Translations under genes and position numbers: made by a program
Shown here: piece by piece, positions 9,000 through 20,384 of the stretch
Position numbering within the stretch: the first letter of the stretch is position 1
How the letters are laid out: each line of letters opens with the position of its first letter
Notes under the pieces: generated by a model
The model's input: the letters and a program-made list of their open reading frames with translations, nothing else
Told to the model about the DNA's origin: nothing
Databases searched by the model: none
Assembly (NCBI GenBank): GCA_027943245.1
Contig: JANDJZ010000174.1
Coordinates: forward strand, 17,558-81,557
DNA: 64,000 nt
Reading direction: 5' to 3'
Source of the DNA: Acanthamoeba sp. SK_2022b
Lineage: Eukaryota; Discosea; Longamoebia; Acanthamoebidae

Positions 9000-10339
9000 G
9001 GTGAATTGAAGGCCATCGTGCAGCGCCACCGAGAAGGAGGCAGTATCGACGATGGCGTCTTGTGTCGTCAGCTCCTGTGCGCTCCGCCTTCCTCTCCCCG
9101 CCTTCCTTGCGCGTTGCAGCAGAGCCAAAAGATAATCGTGTCCCCCCCCAAATCTACGCTTGCAGGGACGTAATGCAGCGGCAGGCGGAGGACACCATCG
9201 GCGCATCGCAAAGGGCGCAGCAGAGGCGCGACCGCATTCGCGCGCTGCTCCTGGAGGGCAAGCACACCGAGGCCATCGTCGTTGCTCTGGACTCGCCGCC
9301 GGTAAGCTGCTCCCGCCCGCCTTGGCGCGCGTGTGCACCTGGCCAGATGCGAGCTGACATCCACGACGACGCGTCGCGCACAAGGACGAGGACGTGCGCA
9401 CGGCCGAGGTGGTGGGATGGTTCTGTGACGCCGATCAAGAACAGAAGGCGGGCAGGGACAAGAACTCCGCGGCGGAGGAGGGGCAGCACGACAGAAAGAG
9501 GGCCAAGAAAATCGAGCCGGACGTGCTCGAGACCTACCTGCAGCTGGCGCTGAAGAAGCAGAAGCGGCTCAACGAATACGAGTCCCTGGCGATCACTCGC
9601 TCCCTCGGCTTGCGACACATCCACCTCATCGCTTTCAGCGCAGCCACAGGCAGGGTATGACGTCGGCGCAGGGCACATTGATGTCCACCTTCACTCTCTC
9701 TGATGGTCCCACCGTCTGGACAGATGACGTGCACGGAGGCGCTGGGCGATTTGGTGCTTGCGCAGTTCAAACAGCCCCTCATCGCCGCTGATATCTACAT
9801 GCGAGCTCACGTCTTCGACAAGGTTCCTCCTACCTCTCTCTGCTCAGCTCTCGCGCGGCGCTAAAGCTACTTGACCTCAGTAGTGAGACGGTTAACGTTT
9901 CCTCTCGTTCATTGGCAGGTGCAAGTGTGCCTCGTGGAAGCGGGCCATTTCGATGCGTTGCTTCGGCTCGCCCAGTCGCTCCACTACCCGGCCGATTATC
10001 CCGCCCTCCTCCGCGTGCGTGCCCGCGTCACGCCCAACCACGAATCGTGGACGCGTCCACTAACGAACGTGCACGGTCTGTGTGGGGCATTGGTGCCATA
10101 CCTAACGACAGGTGGCCAAGGAGAAGCTTTCCCGACGCAAGGCGCTAGAGTTTGGGCTGGCGCTGGCCCAGGGCAACCACGGGGCTGCCCTCCTGGATCT
10201 CGACCAGATCAAGACCGCGCTGGACATCGAGATGGCCGAGGGCGAGTGGGACATCATTGGGCGGCTGCGGCGCTTGCTCCAAGACGAAGCAGCCAAGGAG
10301 GGTGGAAACAACAACACCGAGGATCGTGGGGCCGACTGA
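9000..10339 (+). CDS. clathrin heavy-chain linker-like (CLHC1-like) region; separate gene or 3' half of the F-box gene
   Basis: The exons resemble the linker and first repeat part of clathrin heavy chain: RRDRIRALLLEGKHTEAIVV (9230-9290), then LKKQKRLNEYESLAITRSLG, then EALGDLVLAQFKQPLIAADI, then VQVCLVEAGHFDALLRLAQS and HYPADYPALLR. The same order and wording pattern occurs in clathrin (LNKYESL, EELGDLV, FAETGQ, YTPDW). The N-terminal beta-propeller and the long C-terminal leg are absent, so it cannot be a working clathrin heavy chain; CLHC1-type proteins share this reduced form. A phase-1 intron from about 8890 to 8999 would join the acidic tail of the F-box exons to GELKAIVQRHREGGSIDD in frame. 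A separate start at ATG 9173 is the alternative. Stop at 10337-10339. Confidence 0.7.
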
Positions 10340-10441
10340 CAGCAAGAAGAATGAGTGTGAGGCCCTCCTCGTGGCGCTGACGGTGGAAAAACTGTACAAC
10401 AAAGCTGTGCCACACCCAGGCCGGGCTTGTTGCACTGGAGC

Positions 10442-12005
10442 TCATACGTCCTCGTCACCGTCTTCTGAGAGTGAGACTTCGTCATCTTGATCATCGAGCG
10501 CTATGAGAGCCCAGGGCAAGGGCTGCTCCTCTACTTCTTGCTTGATTCCATTGTAGTGTTCGGCTGCCTTGTCCGCGATGTCTGCAAGAGCTACGTCGTT
10601 AATCGTTGCCAAACAAGAGAAGAGGGGTCATGGACGTTTAACCTTTCTTGCTGTTGCAATTCTGTTTCTTTTCCTGTGTTTGTCCGTCGTCCACAAGGCC
10701 CTGCTCTGTTTCCTTCCTCCTTGACCGTCTCCTTTTACCAATCCTCTTTGTGATCTGATTGATGTACCCGTCCATCTCGTCTCTACAACAAGAGCCAAAC
10801 TAAAGCTCAGTAGACGTCTGATGGAGAGCTTAGACAAAGGGTCGTACCTATCCACCTGGCGTAGAATCTCTGGGCTCGAGGGAGCGGAAGAAGGAGCCGA
10901 AGACGAGAGCTCGATCAGCGGTCCCTATGTCCAAATCAGCAATAGCAGGTGCATTACAGCGAGTTGCAGACAAGTGAACAAACCTCAGGCTCAAAAGAGT
11001 CATCATCGCTGAAACTGAATGAAGCACCCAGATCATCTTGGCGACTGCGCTCGGCGAAGTAATCGTCTGTGTAGTTTTCTTCCACCTTCTTTACCATGCT
11101 CCGCAATACTCGTTTGCGCTTGTTGGTGCCAAAGGTGAGGTCTGTGTGGCGTTAGCGCATGCCTGCCTAACAGTTACTTAGCTCATACTATACCTTCGAG
11201 GCTGAACGAGAGGGCTTTTGGCTCTCTCCTCGTCTTCTCCTGCTTGATGCTTGGTGGCTTCCTTCCATTTGCTGAGCACGCGAACGGACTGAGATGACGC
11301 ACACCTGCATGAGCTTTGGGCTTACGTACAGATGCAGAGCTCGTGATACTTCTTGAGACATGCATGCGCGGTGCGGCTAGTGCCACAGTCTTTGCTTACT
11401 TGACTAGCCACATGGTCCCAGAAGTACTTATCCGTTGGCGTAGTTTCCCTCTGGCTCTGCCGCAGCGCCTCTACCTCCTGATTGCCTAATCGATGAATAC
11501 CCCTCGGACAGGAAGAGGACATGATGGAAGTAGCACGTACGATGGGACTCCACTTGCTTCCCGCTGACCGAGTATCCCCAACCCTGCTTGGCGTGCGGGG
11601 CGAGCTTGTTGACGCCTTGGGCGAAGCGAGAGCAACACGAGGCAGCGAAGGAGAAGGCAAGCCCTTTGGTGACAAGGACGTAGAGGCTTGAGAGCTAGCG
11701 GCAACACGAGCAGGCGAGGTGGCATGGGTGCTCGGTCGTGGAGAGTAGGGCTTCTTATCTTCGCGGGCAGTCTTGGCCGAAGCCGTCTTCTTGTCTGGTG
11801 TCGGCTTCTTTCCATTCCTCCTGCTTGTGCGAGACTTGGAGATAGAGCTCACAGCGGCTTGTGAACTGGCCTTTGTCTTGGCCTTGCTTGCAGCCTTTGC
11901 ACGACGGGGGTGTCCTCTACGAGCACCTGCATGGCCGTTTGCTCCCGAAGCAGCGTCGTTCGACAGCTCTGCTTCGGCAGCGAAAGACCTTCTTTTCTGC
12001 TTCAT
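10442..12005 (-). CDS. SANT/Myb-like domain protein with basic Ser/Pro-rich N-terminus
   Basis: Probable nuclear protein. Start ATG at 12003-12005 (MKQKRRSFAAEAELSNDAAS). Exon 1 (to about 11340) is Lys/Arg/Ser/Pro-rich with several NLS-like strings, then a SANT-type domain: KYFWDHVASQVSKDCGTSRT followed by AHACLKKYHEL. Downstream exons read KQEKTRREPKALSFSLEG, then GTNKRKRVLRSMVKKVEENY followed by an acidic TDDYF string (about 11010-11110), a segment EILRQVDRYDPLSKLSIRRL (10805-10880), and a C-terminal exon with VALADIADKAAEHYNGIKQE ending in a strongly acidic tail (SLSEDGDEDV, stop 10442-10444). A single SANT domain with a later RKR...K acidic motif recalls centromere-licensing MIS18BP1/KNL2 proteins, but I see no SANTA domain and this is only a suggestion. 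Its 3' end is 103 bp from the convergent clathrin-like gene. Confidence 0.75.
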
Positions 12006-12259
12006 CGTTTGCCACACACCATCCAGGTCCTAGTCGCTTCCTCCACCTCTACCTGCGAGCACAGAGCAACTGTCTGAGCTCTTCCTATATAAACAAGAAA
12101 TAAACATGTATTTCCGCAGGCAACACTACAAAAAGGTAAAACCGGCTTGGGCGGTATGTGAAGAAGGCGAGGACAGCGGCCAGCAAGACAGCCCCAATTT
12201 TCAGTTCACCGGGGCAACACGTAGCCGCGGCTGCGGATGATGTGCGCCACAGCTGCTGA
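12006..12259. promoter_or_regulatory. shared divergent promoter region of the SANT and CDC123 genes
   Basis: About 250 bp separates two divergent start codons. A TATA-like TATATAAA lies at 12086-12093 on the plus strand, followed by ATG at 12106 opening a short reading (MYFRRQHYKK, then a GTAAAA donor-like site). This may be a 5' exon or untranslated leader of the CDC123 gene. No other motif was assigned. Confidence 0.4.
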
Positions 12260-13739
12260 ATGAACGCCAAGAGGGAGGAAGAGCTCAAGTACTGGAACTC
12301 ATTCTCCGTGCATGTGTGGTACGAGCCGCTAAAGGAGCTCACCTTTCCTTCGTCCTTCCTCTCGTACGCCCCCCTCTTTTCCTTTTATTTGGGCAAGACA
12401 ACCCGCCAGGTCTGAACGCTCGTGCAAACACATAGAGTGAGCATCGAAGAGGCGCAAGCATGCGTGGCGTATCAGGAACGACTGCTCGCTAGTCTGATGA
12501 CTGACGTGGCGTTGACTGGCGGACCTGATGCGGAGGATATTCCTGACTACGACGACTGCCCGCTGCTGATGGGGCTCGAGCAGCGGATGAACCCCATCAT
12601 CGAGCGTTACGTCAAGGTGCAGCAGGATGCCGCATGCGCTCCTACTCGCACCTTCTCATTCGATCTGAGCTGTTAACTGTCTACAGGAGAGCGGAGGAGC
12701 GTTCGTGAAGCTCTCCGATCGCAGCCCAAAGGATGCCGCCACCGAGCGGGGACGCATCTATAAGTTCCTCGACCTGCCCAACCAGAAGCCGCGCGTGGAC
12801 CATGAAGCCAGGGGAGCGGAGTACGACTTGTCGAGCAACGCCGTCGGCCTGCCAATGGTCTATCGTGGGATGATGGGTGCCCTCAAGGTGAAAAGCGGCC
12901 GCGAAGCTTTGAAGCTTCTTCTCATAAGGTAAAAGGTCTGTTTGTCGTCATCGTAACCGGTGGCGTTCCATCGTCATGAGCTTGACGTTGCCACATTACA
13001 GCTTCCGAACGCTGGAAGACGTACAGATCAGGCTCGACTATCGAGAGAAGCTGTGGGAGCTCAAGCTCGTGATTCGGCAGTGGGTGGACTTTGACATCGC
13101 CTATGAGCTCCGCGGGTTCGTCTGCAACAACCGCCTGACGGCTCTCTCGCAGTACTACTACGACTGCTACTTTGATGTGGTCGTCCGGCAGAAGGACCTC
13201 ATCGGCGCCAGCGTCCAGCACTACTGGGAGACTCAGGCACCTTCCAACCTCGCACCACACAACACCCTTTCTGTGGGTCGACCGCGCGCTGACTTGTGAC
13301 AGTTTCTGTGGTCCACCGCGCACAGGTCAAAGGGAAGCCCCCGTACGACAGCTACGTGATCGATTTCACTGTGCTTCCTCATGGCGAACTGGCCGAGGGC
13401 GAGCTGCTGCCGGTGACGATTGTCGAGCTCAATCCCTTCGACGAGTACACCGACTCTGCGCTCTTCAAGTGGAAGCTGCACCACCAGTGCGTACTATCCT
13501 CCATCTTTCCCCGCGTGCCGCCAACGATGCCTTGGGCCATCTGCGTCGTGTTGATCATCTCCCTCCCCGCTGGCAGGACCCTGCACGAGGGCCCGTTCAC
13601 GTTCAAGATCGTGGAGCATCCCTCACACGAGCCCAAGCGCACGTGGTGGAAGCGCATTCTCAACACATACATGGATACGATCAATGCCGCACAGCCGAAA
13701 CAACAGAACGAGAAGAAGAAGAAGGGGAAGGACGTCTGA
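12260..13739 (+). CDS. CDC123: CDC123 family ATP-grasp protein (eIF2 assembly factor)
   Basis: CDC123 binds eIF2 gamma and promotes assembly of the eIF2 translation-initiation complex in the cytosol. ATG at 12260 opens MNAKREEELKYWNSFSVHVW. The exons then give VSIEEAQACVAYQERLLASL, an acidic PDAEDIPDYDDCPLL segment, then GGAFVKLSDRSPKDA, the family's ATP-grasp lid motif (GG.F.KL...PKDA). Next come TLEDVQIRLDYREKLWELKL, the core FDIAYELRGFVCNNRLTALS followed by QYYYDCYFD, and the catalytic-site strand VTIVELNPFDEYTDSALFKW, which matches the conserved DFNPF..TD.LLF motif. The C-terminus is Lys-rich (stop 13737-13739). Four to five short introns are present. The spelling of key motifs makes the family assignment strong; the upstream ATG at 12106 is an alternative 5' exon. 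Confidence 0.93.
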
Positions 13740-13840
13740 AACGTTGTGCCTTTTATTATTGTTGTTATTTTGTGAGTAAAGTTACGGAACTGTTTTATCT
13801 CTTTTCCAATATATTTTGTGCAAACTAGAGTGCTACAGAG

Positions 13841-15684
13841 ATGGCACGAAAGAAGGGAGGTGCGCAATCGAACAACAAAAACGCCGGCGGGAGCGCGAAG
13901 GGCAAAGCCACTAAATCGGCTACGGGTGCGATTAATCTCTCCCTATCTCCCATTTCAGATTTTGGTGTTCCACACATGATTGACTGCGTTTTTCAGCTTA
14001 TGCATTCACGGACCCGGCACGAGAGGTGCTCGCCAACAGCCTCCGGCAAATTGGCGCCATCAATCTCCAACTCGAGGTGAGTCACATTTACTTCGATGAA
14101 TTATAATTCGTTATGAATTCTGATGAATTTCGTGCGCGTGTGGCCAGTTGCCCAAGGAGGCGCTCACACCGATGACTGCCACCGAGCTGCGACAATCGCT
14201 CGTCAGCACCGCACAGAGCGTGGCTCACGCGACCACCAAGTGTACAGCCCCGCCATCACAACACGCGCGACACGCACGCAGTGCCTCACACTGCCCACAC
14301 CCGCCTTTGCTCCACCAGTCCAGGTGGCCTGGAAGAACATCGCCGAGGACATCGCCGGCGGCCAGACGTCGTCCGCAGCCGAGGACGGCGCGCCCTTTGC
14401 CGAGGGTCTCGAGCAGGACCTCAAGAATCTGGTCGTCGCCGCCAACGTCGTCATCGCGCTCAACGAGAGTAACTCCCCGATCCCCTGCTGCTCTCTGGCC
14501 CTGCGCTCCTCCCAACGCTCACCAAATACTCACCACCGGCGCGCAGACAAATGGGGCCAGCGCGTGCTCCAGGGCGTGCGCGATGCCGTGGCAGGCGTGA
14601 TCAACGCCGTCGAGGCGCTCTTTGCCTACTTTTACGAGTGGAAGAAGGGTCGCGGTAAAAATGGTCCCAGCGGAACGTGTGGGGGGGGGGAGTCTGTGCT
14701 GACGATCGCGACGCGGTGCGGTGCAGTGGACGCCGAGAGCGCGCAGCTGACGGCCAAGGTCTGGGAGAAGTGCGTGGCCGTGGAGAAGGTGCCGCTCGAC
14801 AACAACACCGTCGCCTGCAACGCCATCCGGAGCTGGATGGCCGCCATCAAGGGTATGCCCTCTGCCCGCCCACCCAATAATAAAAGAAACGAAAAAGAAA
14901 ATGGCGAAGAAAATGAATGTTTGGCTGTGCGCACACCGTCGGGCAGACGCCATGTCCGAGTTGGCGGAGCTTGCCGAGAGGAAGCCCGAGGCAAAGGAGG
15001 AGGGCGAGAAGGAAGAAAATGAGGAGAAGAAGCAGAAGACAAAGGCAAAGGACGACGAGGAAGAGGAGGACGATGAGGACGAGTGGGACGAGGATGACGA
15101 GGAGGAGGCCCTGTCGGAGGAGGAGGCCAAGGTGGTGCCCGGCTGCCAGCTGCTCATCAAGTCCCTCTTCGGACTACTCAACGGCAGCCTGCCCCTGCTC
15201 GACCTCGACGAGCGACGAAAGGACAAGCAACGAGAGCTCGAAAAGCAACAACAGGTGCACCTCCTCTCCCTCCCTCCCTCTCGCTCGTATGGCCACATCG
15301 CCTGTTGTGCGTCACATGTGTGTGTTGGTCGTTGACGCTCACTTGGCACCATGGTTGTCGTTGACTCAGGGCGGCGAGGCCGCGAATGACGAGAAGATCG
15401 AGGAGGACGGCCACGAGTGGCTCGAGGAGGTGATCGAGAAGGCGCGCGCCCTGTCCGAGTTTGCCGACGAGCTGGTGATCTCGCTCTACCCGCCCCAGGA
15501 CGCCGGCGCGGTGCGGCAGCACGCCGAGAAGCTGGGCCACGTCGGGCGGGCCGTCATCGACCGCCTCGACGCCAACCCGGTCGTGCGACGGCGCGAGAGG
15601 TTCGGCCGTCTGCGCGGGCTCGTCGAGACCATGCTCTCCAAGGCCCTGGCCGACATCAACGCCGCCCAACCGCCGATCTCTTGA
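13841..15684 (+). CDS. cyclin-D1-binding protein 1 (GCIP/CCNDBP1)-like protein
   Basis: Helical protein of the GCIP family, which in animals binds cyclin D and transcription regulators. ATG at 13841 (MARKKGGAQSNNKNAGG, basic). In-frame splicing gives YAFTDPAREVLANSLRQIGA, LPKEALTPMTATELRQSLVS, VAWKNIAEDIAGGQTSSAAE, GLEQDLKNLVVAANVVIALN, then WGQRVLQGVRDAVAGVINAV, DAESAQLTAKVWEKCVAVEK and NNTVACNAIRSWMAAIK, matching the two helical halves of the family. An acidic Glu/Asp/Lys spacer follows (about 15010-15120), then GCQLLIKSLFGLLNGSLPLL and the C-terminal helices LEEVIEKARALSEFADELVI to stop at 15682-15684. The phase-1 junction at 13931 to 13999 removes an intron that otherwise looks open. The acidic insert is longer than I expect for the family. 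Confidence 0.8.
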
Positions 15685-15850
15685 TGTTGTTGACGATCGC
15701 GAACGTTAAGAGGCCTCGCGCCCTACCAACACAGTTTCTTTCGTTGTTTCTTTTGTTGTTTCTTGTTCCACGCGTGATGGAAGGAAAAGAAGAAGTACAC
15801 GCAGAGAGAGAAGAAAGAAGAGGAGGGGCTCAACTCCACCTCCGCCTCCT

Positions 15851-16331
15851 TTACTTCTGGAAGTCGCCGTCGAAGCCGATGAAGCCGGTGAGGAGGAAGA
15901 CGGGGTAGTACGACTTCTTCTCGATCTTGGAGCACCAGTTCCACGCCGACGTCAGGCGCCCGTCAATGCAGCTTCCCGCGTCAAAGAAGTTATCCGCTCC
16001 GCTGCCGTCGAACGCTGTTACACCACCCCCCAGCTCTCTTAGCGCTGTGCTCACACGCTACAGACGCCAAAACACGAGAGAGAGAGAGAGAGAGAGGACA
16101 TACCATGCATGAAGAAGTCGCGCAGAATGTCCTTCCTGAGCTTGTCGACTCCGCCAAAGGTGTGGTCGATGTACCTTTTCAGGCCATCGTCGCGTACGAG
16201 CTCCTCGATCTGCTGAATGCAGATGACGATCGGGTTGAGGATGCGCGACACCTGCGTGTACTTGTCGATGAACATCAAGGCGTTGGGCACGTTGTGGTCG
16301 CCCAGGTGGATCACGCTCGAACCCACCCTAA

Positions 16332-16409
<78 letters not shown>

Positions 16410-16813
16410 GTGAGCGCGTGGATTGGGGGGGGGGGTTGCAGGCAAGGAGAGAGCCCTCGTACCAGTGGCCGATCTTCTCCTGGCAGTGGAAGAGGAGAGA
16501 GTGCATGGCGCGCCTGACGAGCGGGGCCTGCTGCACGCGGTTCAGGCCCTGGCCGGTATCGCGCAGCCTGTAGGGGCTGACGGTGCTGAGGAGGTCCTCT
16601 TCGCTGAGATACCACAGCTTGAACATGTCGTTGGCGATCTCTCGCCACAGGGTGAGCGACTGCAGCGCGTAGTAGTACTGCCTCTCGTGGTTGTGCGTCA
16701 GACGCGCGCCCTGCTGGCCGTAGCTGATGGCCAGCGAGTAGCCCTCCTCGATATTCGTGGGGCTGAAGTACTGCTTGAGCAGCGCAATCATCTTGTCGAC
16801 CTGTTCACACACA

Positions 16814-16887
<74 letters not shown>

Positions 16888-18727
16888 ACACGAACACACG
16901 CATCGATCAGCGATCGAGGTCTGTGGCGCCGTGCGTGCGACTGCGGCGTACTGGGTCTCGGTTGAATGTGAGGTAGGAGTTATTGTCGCCGATGGAGTAG
17001 AGCAGGGTCTCGATGTCGTCCTTGGGGAGGCTGGCCTTTGCGTAGCGCTCGCTGAGGTACTTGACGGCCCTCTCCTTCTCCTTGATCTCGTGTCTGATCT
17101 GCCCGCGGCTCTTGCCTGCAGAGAGGACGGCCCCGCAGCAGCGCAGCGCCCCAAGTCAGACAGCGTTGCTACGCGCTGACGACGAGCAGCGAAGCAAGAC
17201 GCGCGCAGAGAGGAGCAACGCACCATCGGGGCTGACCTCTTTCGTGGCGGTCATGATGTGTGGGTCCTTGAGCAGCGCGAGAGCGTCATGCTCCAGGAGA
17301 ACTGCGCCACGGGTGAATGGGAGGGAGGTCAGCAACGCGGGTCGGATATTGGGGGGAGGGGCACGTGGATGGGAGGCGGAGATAGGGCCGGGCTTTTACC
17401 CGTGTAGACGGTCTTGATGCTCTTCTTGCAGGAGAACTGCAGCAGCTCCTGGATCTCCGAGTTGACGCTGTCTTGCAATAAATAAACCAGTTTGCCGTAT
17501 GTCGACCTCATCTTCTCTGCTTGGCACGAAGCAACACCGCTCCGTGAGCTGAAGAGGAGAGGGAGGGGGAGAGAGAGAGAGGGAGACTGAGGCGTACCTG
17601 GATTCATGATCTTGTAACGCCTTCCGACTTCGAAGATCGTTTGAAAGAACTCCTCGTTGTCCTTGAAGTTGTGGTCCTTGATCAGCTGCTGTCCGGCCTG
17701 ATGAAGCGGCAAACCGTTCGTGTGATTGGGGAGTGAGTGAGTGAGTCGAGTATCATCGCCCTGGCACAGATGGAGAGCGCGTCGTGTACCTTGTAGTCGT
17801 TGGCGACGACGAGTCCCGACAAAATGGCACAGATGTCTTGCAGCTGCTCAAAGATGCGTTTGGCCTAAGAGCAGAGGTATAGCGTGACCAAGCGATTAGA
17901 ACAGGCCCGGTGGCTACCACACGTACACAAACACATACACGCCAAGGCAACCACGTCTAGATGTCACAGCACAGAGGGAGAAAGCGTCGTGAAGGATGCA
18001 GTGTAAACGATACCTTGCCCTTGAAGGAGATGATGTCCACCTTGTCGGTGTACTCTGAGACTTGGAGCGCGGCTTCGAGCAGCCTCAAGAGCTTCCTTTC
18101 CTTCAGGCTCAACCGCACGGGAATGTACTTGGACCTTCATGTGCGCGAGACGCGTCGCGGCACGTGAGACAACGCGTACAGGCGCAGCAGAGAGAGAGAG
18201 CAGCTGCAGGAGGGGTACCTTTCGGTGAACCACTCGCCCATGGCCTCCGCCGAGACTGGCGACGTGGTAGGGGCGGACGACACAGCGCCGTCATCATCTC
18301 CATCGATTTCCTCCGCCTTGTCTTCAGTCTGCGATTATAAATGCATCTAAAAACCGTTGCGCTGATCGCGTGAGCTTGAATAGTGCGGATGAATGGGTAC
18401 CAGTCGGGCCTTCTTCTGGGGTGTCTGTGAAGAGGATGAAGTGGAGGTCTTGCCTTCAGTGAGCTTCTTGAGCACGTGGTGTCTTCGCTTGCCGCGACGA
18501 TGGAGTGCGCCGAAGCACACCTCGCAGAAGACGTCGCCGCAGGCTTCGCACAGGACCTCCTGTGGCTGATCCTCGCATTCGACACACATGCCCGGCGGAG
18601 CCGCAGAAACAGTGTTGATCTCCTCTTCTTCTCCGTCTCGTTCCTCCAGCGCCATCTTGTCGGCGAAGCTGCCGTCCGAATCGAGCATCCGGGAAAGAGC
18701 GCTCGGGCCACCACTCGGCTTTTCCAT
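15851..18727 (-). CDS. B-box zinc finger plus DUF2009 protein
   Basis: Eukaryotic protein of unknown biochemical role. ATG at 18725-18727. The N-terminal exon encodes a B-box-type zinc finger: CVECEDQPQEVLCEACGDVF, then CEVCFGALHRRGKRRHH. A phase-0 intron (GTACCC...CGCAG) joins it to TEDKAEEIDGDDDGAV and a conserved MGEWFTER. The long DUF2009 region follows in short exons: LSLKERKLLRLLEAALQVSE followed by YTDKVDI, then QQLIKDHNFKDNEEFFQTIF, LLQFSCKKSIKTVYT, MIALLKQYFSPTNIEEGYSL, QSLTLWREIANDMFKLWYLS, VIHLGDHNVPNALMFIDKYT and, at the end, CIDGRLTSAWNWCSKIEKKS and GFIGFDGDFQK with stop at 15851-15853. These strings agree with what I recall of the family. Two introns hold long CA/TG repeats (16334-16410 and 16815-16885). 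Confidence 0.85.
16334..16410. repeat. (CA)n then (GA)n microsatellite in an intron
   Basis: About 60 bp of CA followed by about 16 bp of GA on the plus strand, inside an intron of the minus-strand DUF2009 gene (the coding strand therefore reads TC then TG). Confidence 0.95.
16815..16885. repeat. (CA)n microsatellite in an intron
   Basis: About 70 bp of uninterrupted CA in the intron just before the exon starting VDKMIALLKQYF of the DUF2009 gene. Confidence 0.95.
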
Positions 18728-18960
18728 TTTTGTGTAAATTTATAATCGATTCGAACCAAGGGCCTTGCTCCTCTTTCTCGGGCGCTGCAGCGGTTATAAA
18801 AATAATTACAAATGGAATTAATCCAATCGATGTACAACAGGAAGATGCCGGCCACGTAACGCTGGAGTCTTGTTTTCACCGACCGGAGTCTGCGATTTTC
18901 CGTAACCCCGTACATTTACACGAGATTTATTTCCACATCAATTTGAAGCATGCCTGACCC

Positions 18961-20384
18961 TCACGCTCGGTTCTTCTCGCTGGCTGCGCGGATGGCCCAC
19001 GTGAGCTCGAAGCTCTTGAAGGCGTCGGCGTAGGGCGACTGGATCCCGGAGGTGTCGCCGGTGCTGATGGCGTGAAGCCAGGTCGCGATCTCCCTCTCGT
19101 AGAAGTTGTCCTCCTCCTCGCCGAAGGTGAAGACCTCTTCCGTCTGCACGTTCTTGGAGCCCTTGTCGCGGGACACCAGCAGGCGCGCCTTGCCATAGGG
19201 GTCCTCGAGCCGGATGCGAATGCCGTCGCCCCACACCTCGATCTCACACTCGTAGTGATCGCCGTGAAGCAAGGCTCCGTGCGTCAGCGAGCCAAGTGCG
19301 CCTAAGGGTGGAGCGAGCGAATGTGAGTCCTTCCGTTGGAGTTGAAGACTGAGAGAGAAAGACGGAGATGTCCAATTGATAAGGCCTTACCCGAGGCATA
19401 CCGCCAGTGCGCGGTGGTAACGCGGGGAATACGGAACTCGATGGGGAGGCCCTCCTCCACGCTCTTGCCCGAAATGACGTCGTTGGGGAGGTTGCTGAGG
19501 TAGCCCGGTCCACTCTCCTCGGTGCTGGGGGCCCCGATGGCGATGGCCGTCAGCGTGTCCAGCTTGACCTCGCCGGCGATGAACCGTGCCAGATCGGCAA
19601 AGTGCGTGCACTGCTCGATAATCGGGCCACCAGAGAGTCGGGTGTCCCACCTGCTCCCAGGAGGCGATGAGCAACCAATCAGCAGTGAGGATAAAATAAA
19701 AACCATTAATTGTTGTCAAGAGGGGCTGCGGACGAACCACATGGCCTTCTCGATGGCAGGGTAGGCGGTGTTGTATTTGAGGAGCACAGCGCGCACTGCT
19801 GGTCCCTTAGGGTTCTCGGCGGCGTGCTCGGCCAGCAGCTCGCGCAGCTTGCGAACGGGGGCCGAATATCGGAACATGTAGCCCACCGAGACCACCACCT
19901 TGCGCTCCTCGGCCAGCTTCACGAGCTCGTCGCGCACCTGGGCCACCTGGTCGAGCGGGTGGGACGAGATGGGCTTCTCGACAAAGAGGTGAATGCCCCG
20001 ACGGGCGCACTCGAGCTCGAAGTCAAACTTCTGGGGGAGGCCGTGGGCGAAGGGGGGCAGGCCGATGATGACGGCATCGGGGTGGGCCTCGTCGAGCATG
20101 GCCTGCACGCTGCCGAAGCCCTTAATGTCTGCAAACACCTCGGGGCTCTTCTCGCGCCACCGCTGGGCTACGGCTTCGGCACGGGCGGCATTGACGTCGG
20201 CCACGCCCACCACCTTGACGCCGACCGACGCTACGCCGTTCCAACCTTGTCCGCGGCCGAGAAGGTCTACCACGCGAGCGTGGTTCCAGGGCACCGCCAC
20301 GGTCTCGCTGCCAAAGTTGACCTCGCCCGCCCCGATGAAGCCCAAGCGCACCACGCTCACCTGCTCCTGCTTCTGTGCGGACAT
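18961..20384 (-). CDS. Gfo/Idh/MocA-family NAD(P)-dependent oxidoreductase
   Basis: Probable cytosolic dehydrogenase acting on a sugar or related substrate that cannot be named from sequence. ATG at 20382-20384 (MSAQKQEQVSVVRLGFIGAG) leads directly into the Rossmann dinucleotide-binding motif GFIGAGE. Family landmarks follow: VKVVGVADVNAARAEAVAQR, HPDAVIIGLPPFAHG, and the conserved catalytic-face motif HLFVEKPIS (EKP), then VSVGYMFRYSAPVRKLREL. After an intron the C-terminal alpha/beta domain begins RWDTRLSGGPIIEQCTHFAD, with the G.....HFAD motif typical of the family, and ends AIRAASEKNRA with stop at 18961-18963. The reading frames join across about three short introns. Start choice is the ATG immediately before the Rossmann strand; an open upstream extension lacks protein-like character. 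Confidence 0.9.

Noticed and set aside
14519..15352. 277-residue Ser-rich minus-strand reading
   Set aside because: It is the reverse complement of the Glu/Asp-rich spacer of the GCIP-like gene.
16051..17226. 391-residue minus-strand reading including a Cys-Val repeat
   Set aside because: Only parts are true DUF2009 exons; the Cys-Val runs are the intronic CA/GT tracts read through.
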